Position numbers and translations under genes: made by a program. A stretch of DNA of 22,582 bases. It comes from an uncultured Neomegalonema sp. GTDB lineage: Bacteria; Pseudomonadota; Alphaproteobacteria; Rhodobacterales; Rhodobacteraceae. This document shows, piece after piece, positions 7,418 through 15,455 of the stretch (positions are counted from its first letter, which is position 1; every line of letters begins with the position of its first letter). The notes under the pieces were generated by a model. That model was not told the DNA's origin. It searched no databases and was given only the letters and a program-made list of their open reading frames with translations. The stretch covers positions 1 to 22,582 of the forward strand of contig CALDZQ010000373.1 in the NCBI GenBank assembly GCA_937944035.1, given 5' to 3'.

Positions 7418-7615
7418 ATGGATGACGCAATACGTAGCGAGATTGTCGAAATGGCGCTCAGCGACCATGTCAGCTTTGCCGACATTAAAGCGCAGCACGG
7501 TTTGAATGATTCTGAGGTGAAAGCGTTGATGCGTGAGACGCTTAAACCGGGCAGCTACCGTGCGTGGCGAAAACGCGTCCGCGATTTCGGCGACCGTCGC
7601 GAACGTTACAAATAG
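7418..7615 (+). CDS. TIGR03643/DUF2805 family small protein
   Basis: A 65-aa protein matching the TIGR03643/DUF2805 pattern along its whole length: IVEMALSDHVSFADIKAQHG, then LNDSEVKALMRETLKPGSY and AWRKRVRDFGDRR. The first half looks like a helix-turn-helix (residues 8-38) and the tail is basic. The family's function is unknown; nucleic-acid binding is an inference from the HTH-like shape and charge. GGGAG at 7403-7407 precedes ATG 7418 by ten bases. It stands alone, divergent from the EamA gene and convergent with flbT, whose stop is four bases away. Confidence 0.83.
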   Translation: MDDAIRSEIVEMALSDHVSFADIKAQHGLNDSEVKALMRETLKPGSYRAWRKRVRDFGDRRERYK

Positions 7616-7619
7616 GCGG

Positions 7620-8033
7620 TTAATCCGTATGCGGTGCAGCGCGTTCGGATTTGGATGCCTCCGCCTCGACCAGCGGCTTCAAAACGCGCATGGTGCGATA
7701 ATAGTTTGATGCTTCCAAAGCACGGCGCGCATTATCAACAATCTTTGACGTATTTTCTGACGTATTGAGATTTTTCAACGTATCAAGATGCTGCGCAACC
7801 TCAGCCATCATCGATGATCCGACCAGCGGGTCGGACAAAGCTTGTTGCGCCGCGAAGTAAGCGCGCGACGCAGGCCCGATAACATCTTCAGCAGATAACG
7901 CCTCACGAAGACGCAAGATAGCCGCATCCTCCGTCATGATGACGATCTGTGTGCGACGGGGGCCGTTTTCGACCACCACACCGTTTATAAGCACCTGCTC
8001 TCGCGGTGCCAGCTTTAGCGCTAAACCGGGCAT
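7620..8033 (-). CDS. flbT: FlbT-like flagellin post-transcriptional regulator
   Basis: Starts MPGLALKLAPREQVLINGVV, followed by ENGPRRTQIVIMTEDAAILR, the characteristic FlbT N-terminus. FlbT binds the 5' leader of flagellin mRNA in Caulobacter and relatives and limits or tunes flagellin translation. From ATG 8033 the protein is 137 aa, normal for FlbT, and the first residues align with the family start. The frame also opens at ATG 8099 (159 aa), which has a reasonable AGGAAA; the extra 22 residues look unlike the family. The gene lies 12 bases (from 8099) or 78 bases (from 8033) after the BASS carrier gene on the same strand. No flagellin, flaF or other flagellar gene is in the window, so this is an orphan copy. 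Confidence 0.82.
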   Translation of the reverse strand: MPGLALKLAPREQVLINGVVVENGPRRTQIVIMTEDAAILRLREALSAEDVIGPASRAYFAAQQALSDPLVGSSMMAEVAQHLDTLKNLNTSENTSKIVDNARRALEASNYYRTMRVLKPLVEAEASKSERAAPHTD

Positions 8034-8111
8034 TCCGTCTCTTCCATCGCAACGAACAGCAACAGCGCTTGCTGCGCTGGACTGAACAGTGACAGTCATA
8101 ACGCGATTTCC

Positions 8112-9053
8112 TCAAGGTCTTGTAAATCGGGGTTGTAAAAAACGGTTCATAATCAGCGGTGTAAAATACATCGGAAATTGATACAGCGCCGCATAGATCG
8201 AAAAGACCGATGTTTCCGGCAATGCGGCCAGAAACAGGGACACATTCCGGTTTCCCGCCATCACCGCCAACGCCCCGGCAGTCTCATCTCCGGCAGACCT
8301 GCGCGTCAGACGATGCGTGATAATCTGCAACCCGAAATTCGGGATGGCAGCCAGCGCGAAAATCGCCAGCGCCAGCGCTGGATTGCCAAGAATATGAGCG
8401 GTTACGCCATCAAAAAGCGGGATGATAAACACCAACATCCCAATCGCCCCGATCCCGTCAAAAGCCAACCGTCGCTCGCTTATTAAGGCCGCTCCGAGAA
8501 CTCTACGCAGCAGGATTGCCGCCGTTGCACCCGCTGTGATGATGCAAAACAACCGCACAGCAAGTTGCCACCCGTCCAACGGGACCGCATCTCCCAACAA
8601 CATCAACACGACAACCGGTCCGATAACCGGTGTCAAAAAGCTGGCCACAATGCTGATCTCAAGCGCGAAAACCGCGTTCAACCCCATCAGCAGGCAAATT
8701 GCGGCAGATGATGCGATGGGGGGTGCGGCATGGCCGTAGACAAGTGCCGCCTTCATCTCAGCGTTCAGCCCCAGTAACGCCCCGATGCCATAGAGAGCAA
8801 CCGGAAGCGCTGCGATCAGCACTGTACTCCAAAGCATTGTTTTAATGATGTTTGCAGGCCGCAGCGCATCGCGCACTGTCTGGAATACATCCACCCGCAT
8901 CATCGCAAGCGCGTAGATCATCGCCACAAAAAACGGCAGAGCCGGACGTAGGATGGCCGCCAGATCCTGCAAAGTAAGTGCGGCAACCGCGCCGATAGCA
9001 AGCACCCACCGCGCCCGCGCGCCCAGCCATTCAAGGGCGCGTAAGACAGCCAT
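8112..9053 (-). CDS. BASS (bile acid:Na+ symporter)-type membrane carrier
   Basis: A 313-aa membrane protein with nine to ten hydrophobic segments. Typical BASS signatures are seen: the small-residue stretch APPIASSAAICLLMG followed by LNAVFALEISIVASFLTPVI, and the later GALAVMAGNRNVSLFLAA, corresponding to the sodium-site crossover region. BASS proteins import organic anions or related solutes with sodium. Its ATG overlaps the TGA of dctM by one base (TGATG), so it is translationally coupled to the TRAP importer. A second sodium-driven carrier at the end of a TRAP operon is unusual; it may carry the same substrate or a product. The substrate is unknown. Confidence 0.75.
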   Translation of the reverse strand: MAVLRALEWLGARARWVLAIGAVAALTLQDLAAILRPALPFFVAMIYALAMMRVDVFQTVRDALRPANIIKTMLWSTVLIAALPVALYGIGALLGLNAEMKAALVYGHAAPPIASSAAICLLMGLNAVFALEISIVASFLTPVIGPVVVLMLLGDAVPLDGWQLAVRLFCIITAGATAAILLRRVLGAALISERRLAFDGIGAIGMLVFIIPLFDGVTAHILGNPALALAIFALAAIPNFGLQIITHRLTRRSAGDETAGALAVMAGNRNVSLFLAALPETSVFSIYAALYQFPMYFTPLIMNRFLQPRFTRP

Positions 9054-10375
9054 CAGGGCCGCGTTCGCATACTATCGGGCAGCCACGTCGCCAGTTCCGG
9101 AACCATGACGAGTACGATCACCATCACGACCATAATCAGGAACATCGGGAAGGCGGTCTTCGCCACATACCCGATTTCATGCTTGGTCAGCCCTTGCATG
9201 ACGAACAGATTAAACCCGATCGGCGGTGTAATCTGCGCCATCTCGACGACAACCACGACGAAGATGCCGAACCAGATCATATCGAAACCCAGCGCCTGAA
9301 ACGCGGGCACATTCACCATCGGTTCAACCACAGCCATCGTCAGCACAACCGAAGAAATACCGTCCAAAAAACAACCGATTATGATGTAGAACAGCGTCAA
9401 AGCCGCAATCAGCGCAAACGGCGAGTAATTCTGTTCAGCGATAAACTCGGCCAGTGCGCGCGGCAGGCCCGTGAACCCCATTGCCAACGCCAAAAACGCC
9501 GCCCCCATCAGAATAAAAGCCACCATCGTCGATGTCCGCACCGCCCCCATCAGCGAGGCGCCAAACGTCGTAAGCGTCAGCGAGCCTTGCAGTGCCGCCA
9601 TCAGCAGCGACCCCAGCACCCCGAAAGCGGCGGCCTCGGTAGCCGTGGCAAAGCCCAGATACATTGACCCGATCACCAGCGTGATAAGCAGCAGTACAGG
9701 GATCAGGAAACGTGAAGCGATCAACTTGTCCTTAAAGCTGATTGGCGGTTCCGGCTCAGGTCGTTGACTTGGAAAAAGGTAATGCCAAGCAACGACATAC
9801 GCCATAAACATCAGCGCCAACGTCAAGCCGGGTATGACCCCTGCCATAAACAGCTTCGAGATCGATTCGTTGATCGTCACCCCGTAAACGATCAGTGTCA
9901 GGGATGGCGGTATCATTAAGCCCAAGGTCGCAGCACCGGCCAGCGTTCCCACGGTCATAAATTCAGGGTAGTTCCGACGTCGCAATTCCGGAATCGACAT
10001 CTTGCCAACCGTCGTCAACGTTGCGGCAGAAGACCCTGAAACGGCGGCAAAAATTGTGCAACCGACAATGTTCGTGTGCAACAATCCGCCCGGCAGGCGC
10101 GCCATCCACGGCGCAAGCCCGCGAAACATGTCTTCCGATAATCGCGTCCGAAACAGGATTTCGCCCATCCAAATGAACAAGGGCAGGGCGGTCAACGTCC
10201 AACTCGAAGACGCCCCCCAAATCGTCGTAATCATCGTGTCCCCGGCCGGGCGGGTCGTGAACAACTCCATCCCGACAACCGCAACACCCAACAGCGCCAA
10301 GGCGACCCAAACACCTGTTCCCAATAACAAAAACAGGACAAAGACAAAGATGAATGTCAGATAAAGCTCATCCAT
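9053..10375 (-). CDS. dctM: TRAP transporter large permease DctM
   Basis: A 440-aa inner-membrane protein with about 12 hydrophobic segments, the usual size for DctM. Conserved family stretches include GCTIFAAVSGSSAATLTTVG, IPPSLTLIVYGVTINESISK and MAQITPPIGFNLFVMQGLT. DctM forms the sodium-driven elevator-type translocation channel and works with DctQ and the periplasmic binding protein DctP. ATG 10375 lies three bases after the dctQ stop, with GAGG eight bases upstream inside dctQ. Its 3' end overlaps the BASS gene by one base. Confidence 0.94.
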   Translation of the reverse strand: MDELYLTFIFVFVLFLLLGTGVWVALALLGVAVVGMELFTTRPAGDTMITTIWGASSSWTLTALPLFIWMGEILFRTRLSEDMFRGLAPWMARLPGGLLHTNIVGCTIFAAVSGSSAATLTTVGKMSIPELRRRNYPEFMTVGTLAGAATLGLMIPPSLTLIVYGVTINESISKLFMAGVIPGLTLALMFMAYVVAWHYLFPSQRPEPEPPISFKDKLIASRFLIPVLLLITLVIGSMYLGFATATEAAAFGVLGSLLMAALQGSLTLTTFGASLMGAVRTSTMVAFILMGAAFLALAMGFTGLPRALAEFIAEQNYSPFALIAALTLFYIIIGCFLDGISSVVLTMAVVEPMVNVPAFQALGFDMIWFGIFVVVVVEMAQITPPIGFNLFVMQGLTKHEIGYVAKTAFPMFLIMVVMVIVLVMVPELATWLPDSMRTRP

Positions 10376-10378
10376 CGT

Positions 10379-11047
10379 TTATGCCTCAACCGACAGCGGT
10401 TCATCGCTGACGTTTTCTTCGGTGAAATTTGTTGTCCGTTCAAAGACGAGGCGGAAAAAATTGTCCCAAACCGCAATCGCCAGCAAGATCGTCCCGGCCG
10501 CCATCGCGAGTTGGGGTATCCACAACTGCATTGCATCCTGACCTTGGCTGATGTCGTTGATCTTCGCCGAGACCTGTGTGCCTTTAACGGCATAGCGGGC
10601 AAAGTAGGTCGCCAGAACAGCGCCAATTCCAAAACACCAGAACTCCCCCCACACGCGGCGCTTGCCCAGCGCGGTTAGCATAAGGTTCACACGGATATGA
10701 GAGCCGGAATTCAGGGCGTAAGCGAGGGCAAAGAAACTAGACGCCGCCATACAATAGCCCGCGTAGTTGGTCGATCCGGGAAACGCCAGAGAGGACCACC
10801 GCGACACCATCTGCGCAACGATAATGCCGAGCATGGCCAACAAGAAACCCGCTGAAATCACGCCACCGAGAAAGTAAAGCCCATCAAGACCTTTGCGGAA
10901 AATCCTGTATTTCGTGCCCAACCAGGTCAAAAGCATGACAATCAATATCGCGCCGATACAGATCAGAACAGCTTGCGTCGCCCGCCAGTTACAGTCGAAA
11001 CCCGTAAGCTCAATGGCATCGCAAACGCCCTTGGCGATCCCCTTCAT
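10379..11047 (-). CDS. dctQ: TRAP transporter small permease DctQ
   Basis: A 222-aa protein with four or more hydrophobic segments. It is larger than the common 160-190 aa because of an extra N-terminal membrane segment (about residues 23-45). The DctQ core has the usual features: GGVISAGFLLAMLGIIVAQM, SFFALAYALNSGSHIRVNLM and a conserved charged tail. DctQ scaffolds DctM and helps dock DctP. GGGAG seven bases before ATG 11047 supports this start. The gene lies about 100 bases downstream of dctP, after a strong hairpin, and three bases upstream of dctM. Confidence 0.92.
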   Translation of the reverse strand: MKGIAKGVCDAIELTGFDCNWRATQAVLICIGAILIVMLLTWLGTKYRIFRKGLDGLYFLGGVISAGFLLAMLGIIVAQMVSRWSSLAFPGSTNYAGYCMAASSFFALAYALNSGSHIRVNLMLTALGKRRVWGEFWCFGIGAVLATYFARYAVKGTQVSAKINDISQGQDAMQLWIPQLAMAAGTILLAIAVWDNFFRLVFERTTNFTEENVSDEPLSVEA

Positions 11048-11105
11048 GTGGTCACTCCCACCATCAATTTTTGATTATATCGGGAAACCTCCCACAGGAT
11101 CGTAT

Positions 11106-11145
11106 AGCAAGCGCTCCGCACCCCGACAGGTGCGGAGCGATTGCT
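11106..11145 (-). terminator. Strong hairpin between dctP and dctQ (attenuator or mRNA 3' stabiliser)
   Basis: A 17-position stem with one mismatch, arms 11106-11122 and 11129-11145, six-base loop. The core 11-bp stem CGCTCCGCACC/GGTGCGGAGCG is perfect. No T-run follows on the transcribed strand, so complete termination is unlikely. In binding-protein-dependent transport operons such hairpins commonly protect the upstream mRNA or cause partial termination, giving more binding protein than membrane subunits. It starts a few bases after the dctP stop codon. Confidence 0.75.
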
Positions 11146-11148
11146 AAG

Positions 11149-12123
11149 TCATTCGGCTTGATAGGCATTAACCACGGCAGCACCTTCATCACCCGCAGCT
11201 TTCAGCCATTCCTCGGTCATCGTAGCACCGATTACCTTAAGCTCATCGACCAGCTGTTCACTTGCGGGGCCGACGGTCATTCCGCCATCGGACAGGCCTT
11301 TCATGGTGAAGTCAGTGTACTGCACCGAGCGCCAGTATCCGGAATAAGCGGCCAGATCAGCGCAACCTGTGACGGCATTCTGGACTTCCTCATCCAAATC
11401 TTCCCACGCGTCCATGTTCACCATCACCGTATTGCGCGGCAGCCAGCCGTCCACTTCGTAGAAATGCGTCAGATGCTCCCAAACCTTGCGGTCATATCCC
11501 GTCGCGCCTGACGAGATCATTGACTCGGCAACACCGGTAGCAAAAGCTTGGCTTATTTCCGCTGCCTCAACTTGAACAGGGACCATACCTGTCAGTTCAG
11601 CAAGCCGTGCGGTCGCGGAGTTATAGGACCGGAACTTAACCCCTTCCATGTCGGCGACCGAGTCGACCTCTTTCTTGAAATAGAGACCCTGAGGAGGCCA
11701 AGGCACGGAATACAAAAGATGCAGGCTTTGCTCTTCAAGCTTCTTTTCAAGTGTCGGACGCACCGCCTTGAAAAGCTTTTCAGATGCATCAAACGAGCTT
11801 GCAAGAAACGGGATGCTGTCGATGCCGAAAATCGGTTCCTCATTCTGGTGTGCAGAGAGCAGGCGCTCCCCGATCTGAACCTGACCCGTCTGAACCGCAC
11901 GTTTGATTTCGCCACCCTTGAACAGCGACCCTCCACCATGCACCGTGATTTCAAGCTCACCGCCGGTGGCTGTGCTCACACATTTGGCAAATGCCTTACC
12001 GTTCTGGGTGTGAAAATTGCTGTCGGAATAGGCCATTGGCATATCCCATTTCTCACTTGCGACTGCGGTCCCGGCTGCAATCGAAAGGCCCGCTGCAACT
12101 GCGTATCCCAATACCTTCGCCAT
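11149..12123 (-). CDS. dctP: TRAP transporter substrate-binding protein DctP
   Basis: A 324-aa periplasmic solute-binding protein. It has a signal peptide (basic K3, hydrophobic 4-19, AVA at 20-22, predicted cleavage before S23). The mature part has the DctP fold signature: GSLFKGGEIKRAVQTGQVQI, then VADMEGVKFRSYNS, where the arginine is the usual carboxylate-binding residue, then QAFATGVAESMISSG. This suggests an organic or amino acid ligand, not identified. GGGAG six bases before ATG 12123 supports the start. It is first in the dctP-dctQ-dctM-BASS-flbT set and divergent from the DadA-like oxidoreductase, which may act on the imported compound. Confidence 0.93.
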   Translation of the reverse strand: MAKVLGYAVAAGLSIAAGTAVASEKWDMPMAYSDSNFHTQNGKAFAKCVSTATGGELEITVHGGGSLFKGGEIKRAVQTGQVQIGERLLSAHQNEEPIFGIDSIPFLASSFDASEKLFKAVRPTLEKKLEEQSLHLLYSVPWPPQGLYFKKEVDSVADMEGVKFRSYNSATARLAELTGMVPVQVEAAEISQAFATGVAESMISSGATGYDRKVWEHLTHFYEVDGWLPRNTVMVNMDAWEDLDEEVQNAVTGCADLAAYSGYWRSVQYTDFTMKGLSDGGMTVGPASEQLVDELKVIGATMTEEWLKAAGDEGAAVVNAYQAE

Positions 12124-12349
12124 TCTGTTCTCCCAATGTCTACATGTTATTATGCCTTAACGCTCTATTGAGTATGGGCAATAGTCAACCTTGCAAGCGC
12201 ATCATTTTTGCACTTTCTCGCGGGATTTCTCGAAAATGATGCTTTGTCGCTATCGGAAACGGCCCTATTACGCGCAGGGTTGGTATCATTTAGTCGCGTG
12301 ATGATTGGCAACACGGCGGTCATGTTTCACTAATCTATGAGAACGCAAA
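12124..12349. promoter_or_regulatory. Shared dctP / oxidoreductase promoter region with 10-bp inverted repeat
   Basis: The 226-base divergent gap carries a perfect 10-bp inverted repeat, GCATCATTTT (12199-12208) and AAAATGATGC (12233-12242), separated by 24 bases. The arm centres are 34 bases apart, about three helical turns. A second, shorter pair, TGCAA (12192-12196) and TTGCA (12208-12212), overlaps the left arm. Inside the spacer TTTCTCG occurs twice. These look like binding sites for one or more regulators controlling both operons; no regulator gene is adjacent. The repeat could alternatively form a long hairpin in RNA. Confidence 0.5.
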
Positions 12350-13606
12350 ATGGGTTCAACATTACGAATTGCCGTTGTCGGTGCGGGCATTGTGGGTGTC
12401 TCCTCCGCAGAATGGTTGCGGCGTGATGGACATGAAGTCACTTTGATCGACCGAATAGATCCGGGCGATCCAAACCAGACCAGCTACGGCAATGCGGGCA
12501 TTCTGGCGCGCACTGCAATCGTCCCGGTTTCAACACCGGGGTTTATGCGCCACGTCCCGAAAATGCTGCTCGACAAGGACGGACCGCTCTTTCTGCGTTG
12601 GTCTTATCTGCCCAAATTGTTGCCTTGGCTGATCCCCTTTATCCGCAATGGCCGCGAGGATCGTGTGCGCGAGATCGCTGGGTCGCTCGACTACATCCTG
12701 GGCGATTCTGTTGACCAGCATTTCGCCCTGGCGCGCGGGACGCAGGCTGAAAAATACATTACGACCGGAGATTACGCCTATCTGTATAAAAACCGGGAGT
12801 CGTTCGCAAAAGACGGTTTCGGTTTCGCGCTTCGAAAAGAGTATGGCGCGGTTTGGGAGGAATGGACACGCGATCAACTGCACGAGTTTGATCCGAACCT
12901 CAGCGACAAGGCCGGTTTCGCTGTCGCCTTGAAAGATCACGGCTGGGTCAGCGATCCGGGCCGCTATCTTGCTGCGTTGGCTGCCACTTTTGAGTCAGGC
13001 GGCGGGCAGTTTCTGAAAGGGGAGGTCGATATGATCGCCCCTGATGAAGCACAGCCGACTCTAACCATGAATGGTGAAACGCATCAATTTGACCGCATTG
13101 TCATCGCTTCGGGCGTTTGGTCACGGAAAATGGCCGAAAGACTTGGCCACAAAGTCCCGATGGAGGCCGAGCGCGGGTACCACATGGTCCTCAAAAATCC
13201 TTCCTTCAAACCTGCCATTCCTTACATGATCGCCGATGCGAAATTTGTTCTCACACCGATGGATGGCGGACTAAGATGTGCGGGCTTGGTCGAGTTTGGC
13301 GGCATCTACGCCCCGGCCTCCGATGCCCCGAACGCGATATTCGAGCGCCGCATTCGCAGCATCTATCCCACCCTCACATGGGATGGTGTTGAGACATGGA
13401 TGGGCCGTCGCCCCTCGACACCGGACAGCTTGCCCTTAATAGGAGAAAGCTCACGTGCCAAAGGCATTTTCTTCGCTTTCGGCGCTCAGCATATCGGTTT
13501 GACCTCCGGTCCAAAAACCGGGCGCATCATTGCCGATTTGATTGCTGGCAGAAGCCCCAACCATGATCTAACACCATTCAGTGCAGATCGATTTGATCGC
13601 TCCTGA
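12350..13606 (+). CDS. DadA-like FAD-dependent amino-acid oxidoreductase
   Basis: A 418-aa protein of the DAO/DadA family. The N-terminal dinucleotide motif is VVGAGIVGVSSAEWL (9-23), followed by the acidic strand end LIDR. SYGNAGILA after it is typical of the DadA branch. The C-terminal FAD segment is MGRRPSTPDSLPLIGESS, then GIFFAFGAQHIGLTSGPKTG. DadA-type enzymes oxidatively deaminate D-amino acids or related secondary amines, passing electrons to the respiratory chain; the substrate here is not determinable. ATG 12350 is used with a weak GAGAACG upstream. pepP starts 25 bases downstream on the same strand, so the two are probably one operon, divergent from the TRAP importer that may supply the substrate. 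Confidence 0.88.
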   Translation: MGSTLRIAVVGAGIVGVSSAEWLRRDGHEVTLIDRIDPGDPNQTSYGNAGILARTAIVPVSTPGFMRHVPKMLLDKDGPLFLRWSYLPKLLPWLIPFIRNGREDRVREIAGSLDYILGDSVDQHFALARGTQAEKYITTGDYAYLYKNRESFAKDGFGFALRKEYGAVWEEWTRDQLHEFDPNLSDKAGFAVALKDHGWVSDPGRYLAALAATFESGGGQFLKGEVDMIAPDEAQPTLTMNGETHQFDRIVIASGVWSRKMAERLGHKVPMEAERGYHMVLKNPSFKPAIPYMIADAKFVLTPMDGGLRCAGLVEFGGIYAPASDAPNAIFERRIRSIYPTLTWDGVETWMGRRPSTPDSLPLIGESSRAKGIFFAFGAQHIGLTSGPKTGRIIADLIAGRSPNHDLTPFSADRFDRS

Positions 13607-13631
13607 TCCCTTATTTATCAAGGCTTACGGC

Positions 13632-15443
13632 ATGTATCAGTCCTTTGAGACCCCCTCCCACCCACACGGCGCCGAGCGTCTGGCGCACCTGCGCGTTGAG
13701 TTGTCAAAGCACGGTCTCACAGGTTTTATCGTACCGCGCTCCGATGCGCATCAGGGCGAGTATGTGCCTGCCAAAGACGAGCGGTTGCGGTGGCTGACGG
13801 GTTTCACAGGATCAGCGGGCATGGCGATAGTCTTGTCGGGAAAAGCAGGGGTTTTTGTCGATGGCCGCTATACTTTGCAAGCCCGGACACAGCTTGACGG
13901 CGATGCTTTTGAAACCGTTGCGATTGCTGAAGTCACAGTAGAAGAATGGCTGAGAACGCATACTGAAGCGGGCGATGTCATAGGCTTTGACCCGTGGCTT
14001 ATCACACCACATCAACGGGAAACCTATCAGAACGCGGTCTTGCAGACTGGTGCGAGCCTGCGTGCTGTTGTGTCCGGCAATCCGATTGATGCCGTCTGGG
14101 ACGATCAGCCCGCTGCGCCGTCCGGTGGTGTTCGCTCGCATCCGATTGAATTCTCTGGCGTTTCCTCCACCGACAAACGACGGCAGGTCAGCAACAGCTT
14201 CACCGAACAACAACTCGACGCTTTCGTTCTGACGCTGCCGGATTCGATCAACTGGCTTCTCAACATCAGGGGAGAAGACATCGCCCATACCCCGGTCGTT
14301 CTCGCTTTTGCGATTTTGCTGGCGAATGGAACAGTCGATTTGTTCGTCGATGAAGACAAGATTGATGGCGCTGTTCGCGATCATCTGGGGCCGGATATCC
14401 AAATTCATCCCACGGACGCTTTTTTACCAAAATTGTCTCAAATGCAAAACCAGCGTACCGGTCTTGAACGTGCCAGTGTTCCGGTTGCTGTCGAGGTTGC
14501 ATTGCAGAATGCGGGCGCCCAAATCATATGGCTCCGCGATCCGTGCTCATTCCCTAAGGCGCGCAAGAACGCTGTGGAGCAAGCCGGTTCACGCGCGGCA
14601 CATCTGCGCGACGGTGTAGCAATGGCGCGGTTTTTATGCTGGCTTGACCGGAAAAGCGGGGCAGGGCAGCTCAAAGAGATCAAAGTTGCCAAGCGACTTG
14701 AAAAATACCGTGCCGAGACCGGAAAACTGCGCGACATCAGTTTTGACACGATCTCCGCCTATGGCCCGCACGGCGCGCAGCCTCATTATCGGGTCAGCCG
14801 TGAGACGAACCTGACCCTTGCGCCCGGATCGCTCTATCTCATCGACTCAGGCGGGCAGTACGTGGATGGCACGACCGACATCACCCGCGTTATCGCGATT
14901 GGTGAGCCGACCGCTGAACACCGCCGCGCATTCACATTGGTCCTAAAAGGCATGATTACCGTCAGCCGCGCTCTTTTTCCAGCGGGGACAACGGGTGTGC
15001 AGATCGACACGATGGCCCGTATGGCGCTTTGGTCTAACGGCTTTGAATTCGATCACGGAACGGGTCACGGCGTCGGGTCTTACCTTGGTGTCCATGAGGG
15101 ACCGGCCAGTTTGTCGAAACGCGGCACGGTTGCGCTCGAACCCGGAATGCTGCTCTCGAATGAGCCGGGATATTACAAAGCGGGCGATTTCGGCATCCGC
15201 ATTGAAAATCTCGTGCTGGTCAATCCGCCCGCCATCCCCAAAGGCGGCGAGCGCGAGATGATGAGTTTCGAGACACTGACTTTGGCCCCAATCGACCTGC
15301 GCCTGGTTGAAGCATCCCTTCTGAGCGGTGGTGAGATCGAATGGCTCAACGCCTACCACACGCGCGTTCGTAATGAACTCGCACCTTATGTCGATGACAG
15401 CACGCGCGAATGGCTGATCCCAGCAACGTCATCTATTGCGTGA
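13632..15443 (+). CDS. pepP: Xaa-Pro aminopeptidase (M24B)
   Basis: A 603-aa protein of the long, three-domain aminopeptidase P type: two creatinase-like N-terminal domains and a C-terminal pita-bread catalytic domain. Di-metal ligands are all present: D405 and D416 (LIDSGGQYVDGTTDITR), H479 (HGTGHGVG), E511 (SNEPGYY) and E525 (RIENL). Supporting histidines are H475 and H488. The enzyme removes the N-terminal residue from peptides with proline in second position, normally in the cytoplasm. The frame is open to 13581, inside the preceding gene. ATG 13632 gives the MYQSFETP start usual for this group and avoids the overlap. It is convergent with the DenD-like gene 12 bases away. Confidence 0.93.
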   Translation: MYQSFETPSHPHGAERLAHLRVELSKHGLTGFIVPRSDAHQGEYVPAKDERLRWLTGFTGSAGMAIVLSGKAGVFVDGRYTLQARTQLDGDAFETVAIAEVTVEEWLRTHTEAGDVIGFDPWLITPHQRETYQNAVLQTGASLRAVVSGNPIDAVWDDQPAAPSGGVRSHPIEFSGVSSTDKRRQVSNSFTEQQLDAFVLTLPDSINWLLNIRGEDIAHTPVVLAFAILLANGTVDLFVDEDKIDGAVRDHLGPDIQIHPTDAFLPKLSQMQNQRTGLERASVPVAVEVALQNAGAQIIWLRDPCSFPKARKNAVEQAGSRAAHLRDGVAMARFLCWLDRKSGAGQLKEIKVAKRLEKYRAETGKLRDISFDTISAYGPHGAQPHYRVSRETNLTLAPGSLYLIDSGGQYVDGTTDITRVIAIGEPTAEHRRAFTLVLKGMITVSRALFPAGTTGVQIDTMARMALWSNGFEFDHGTGHGVGSYLGVHEGPASLSKRGTVALEPGMLLSNEPGYYKAGDFGIRIENLVLVNPPAIPKGGEREMMSFETLTLAPIDLRLVEASLLSGGEIEWLNAYHTRVRNELAPYVDDSTREWLIPATSSIA

Positions 15444-15455
15444 AGAGGAGGGCGG

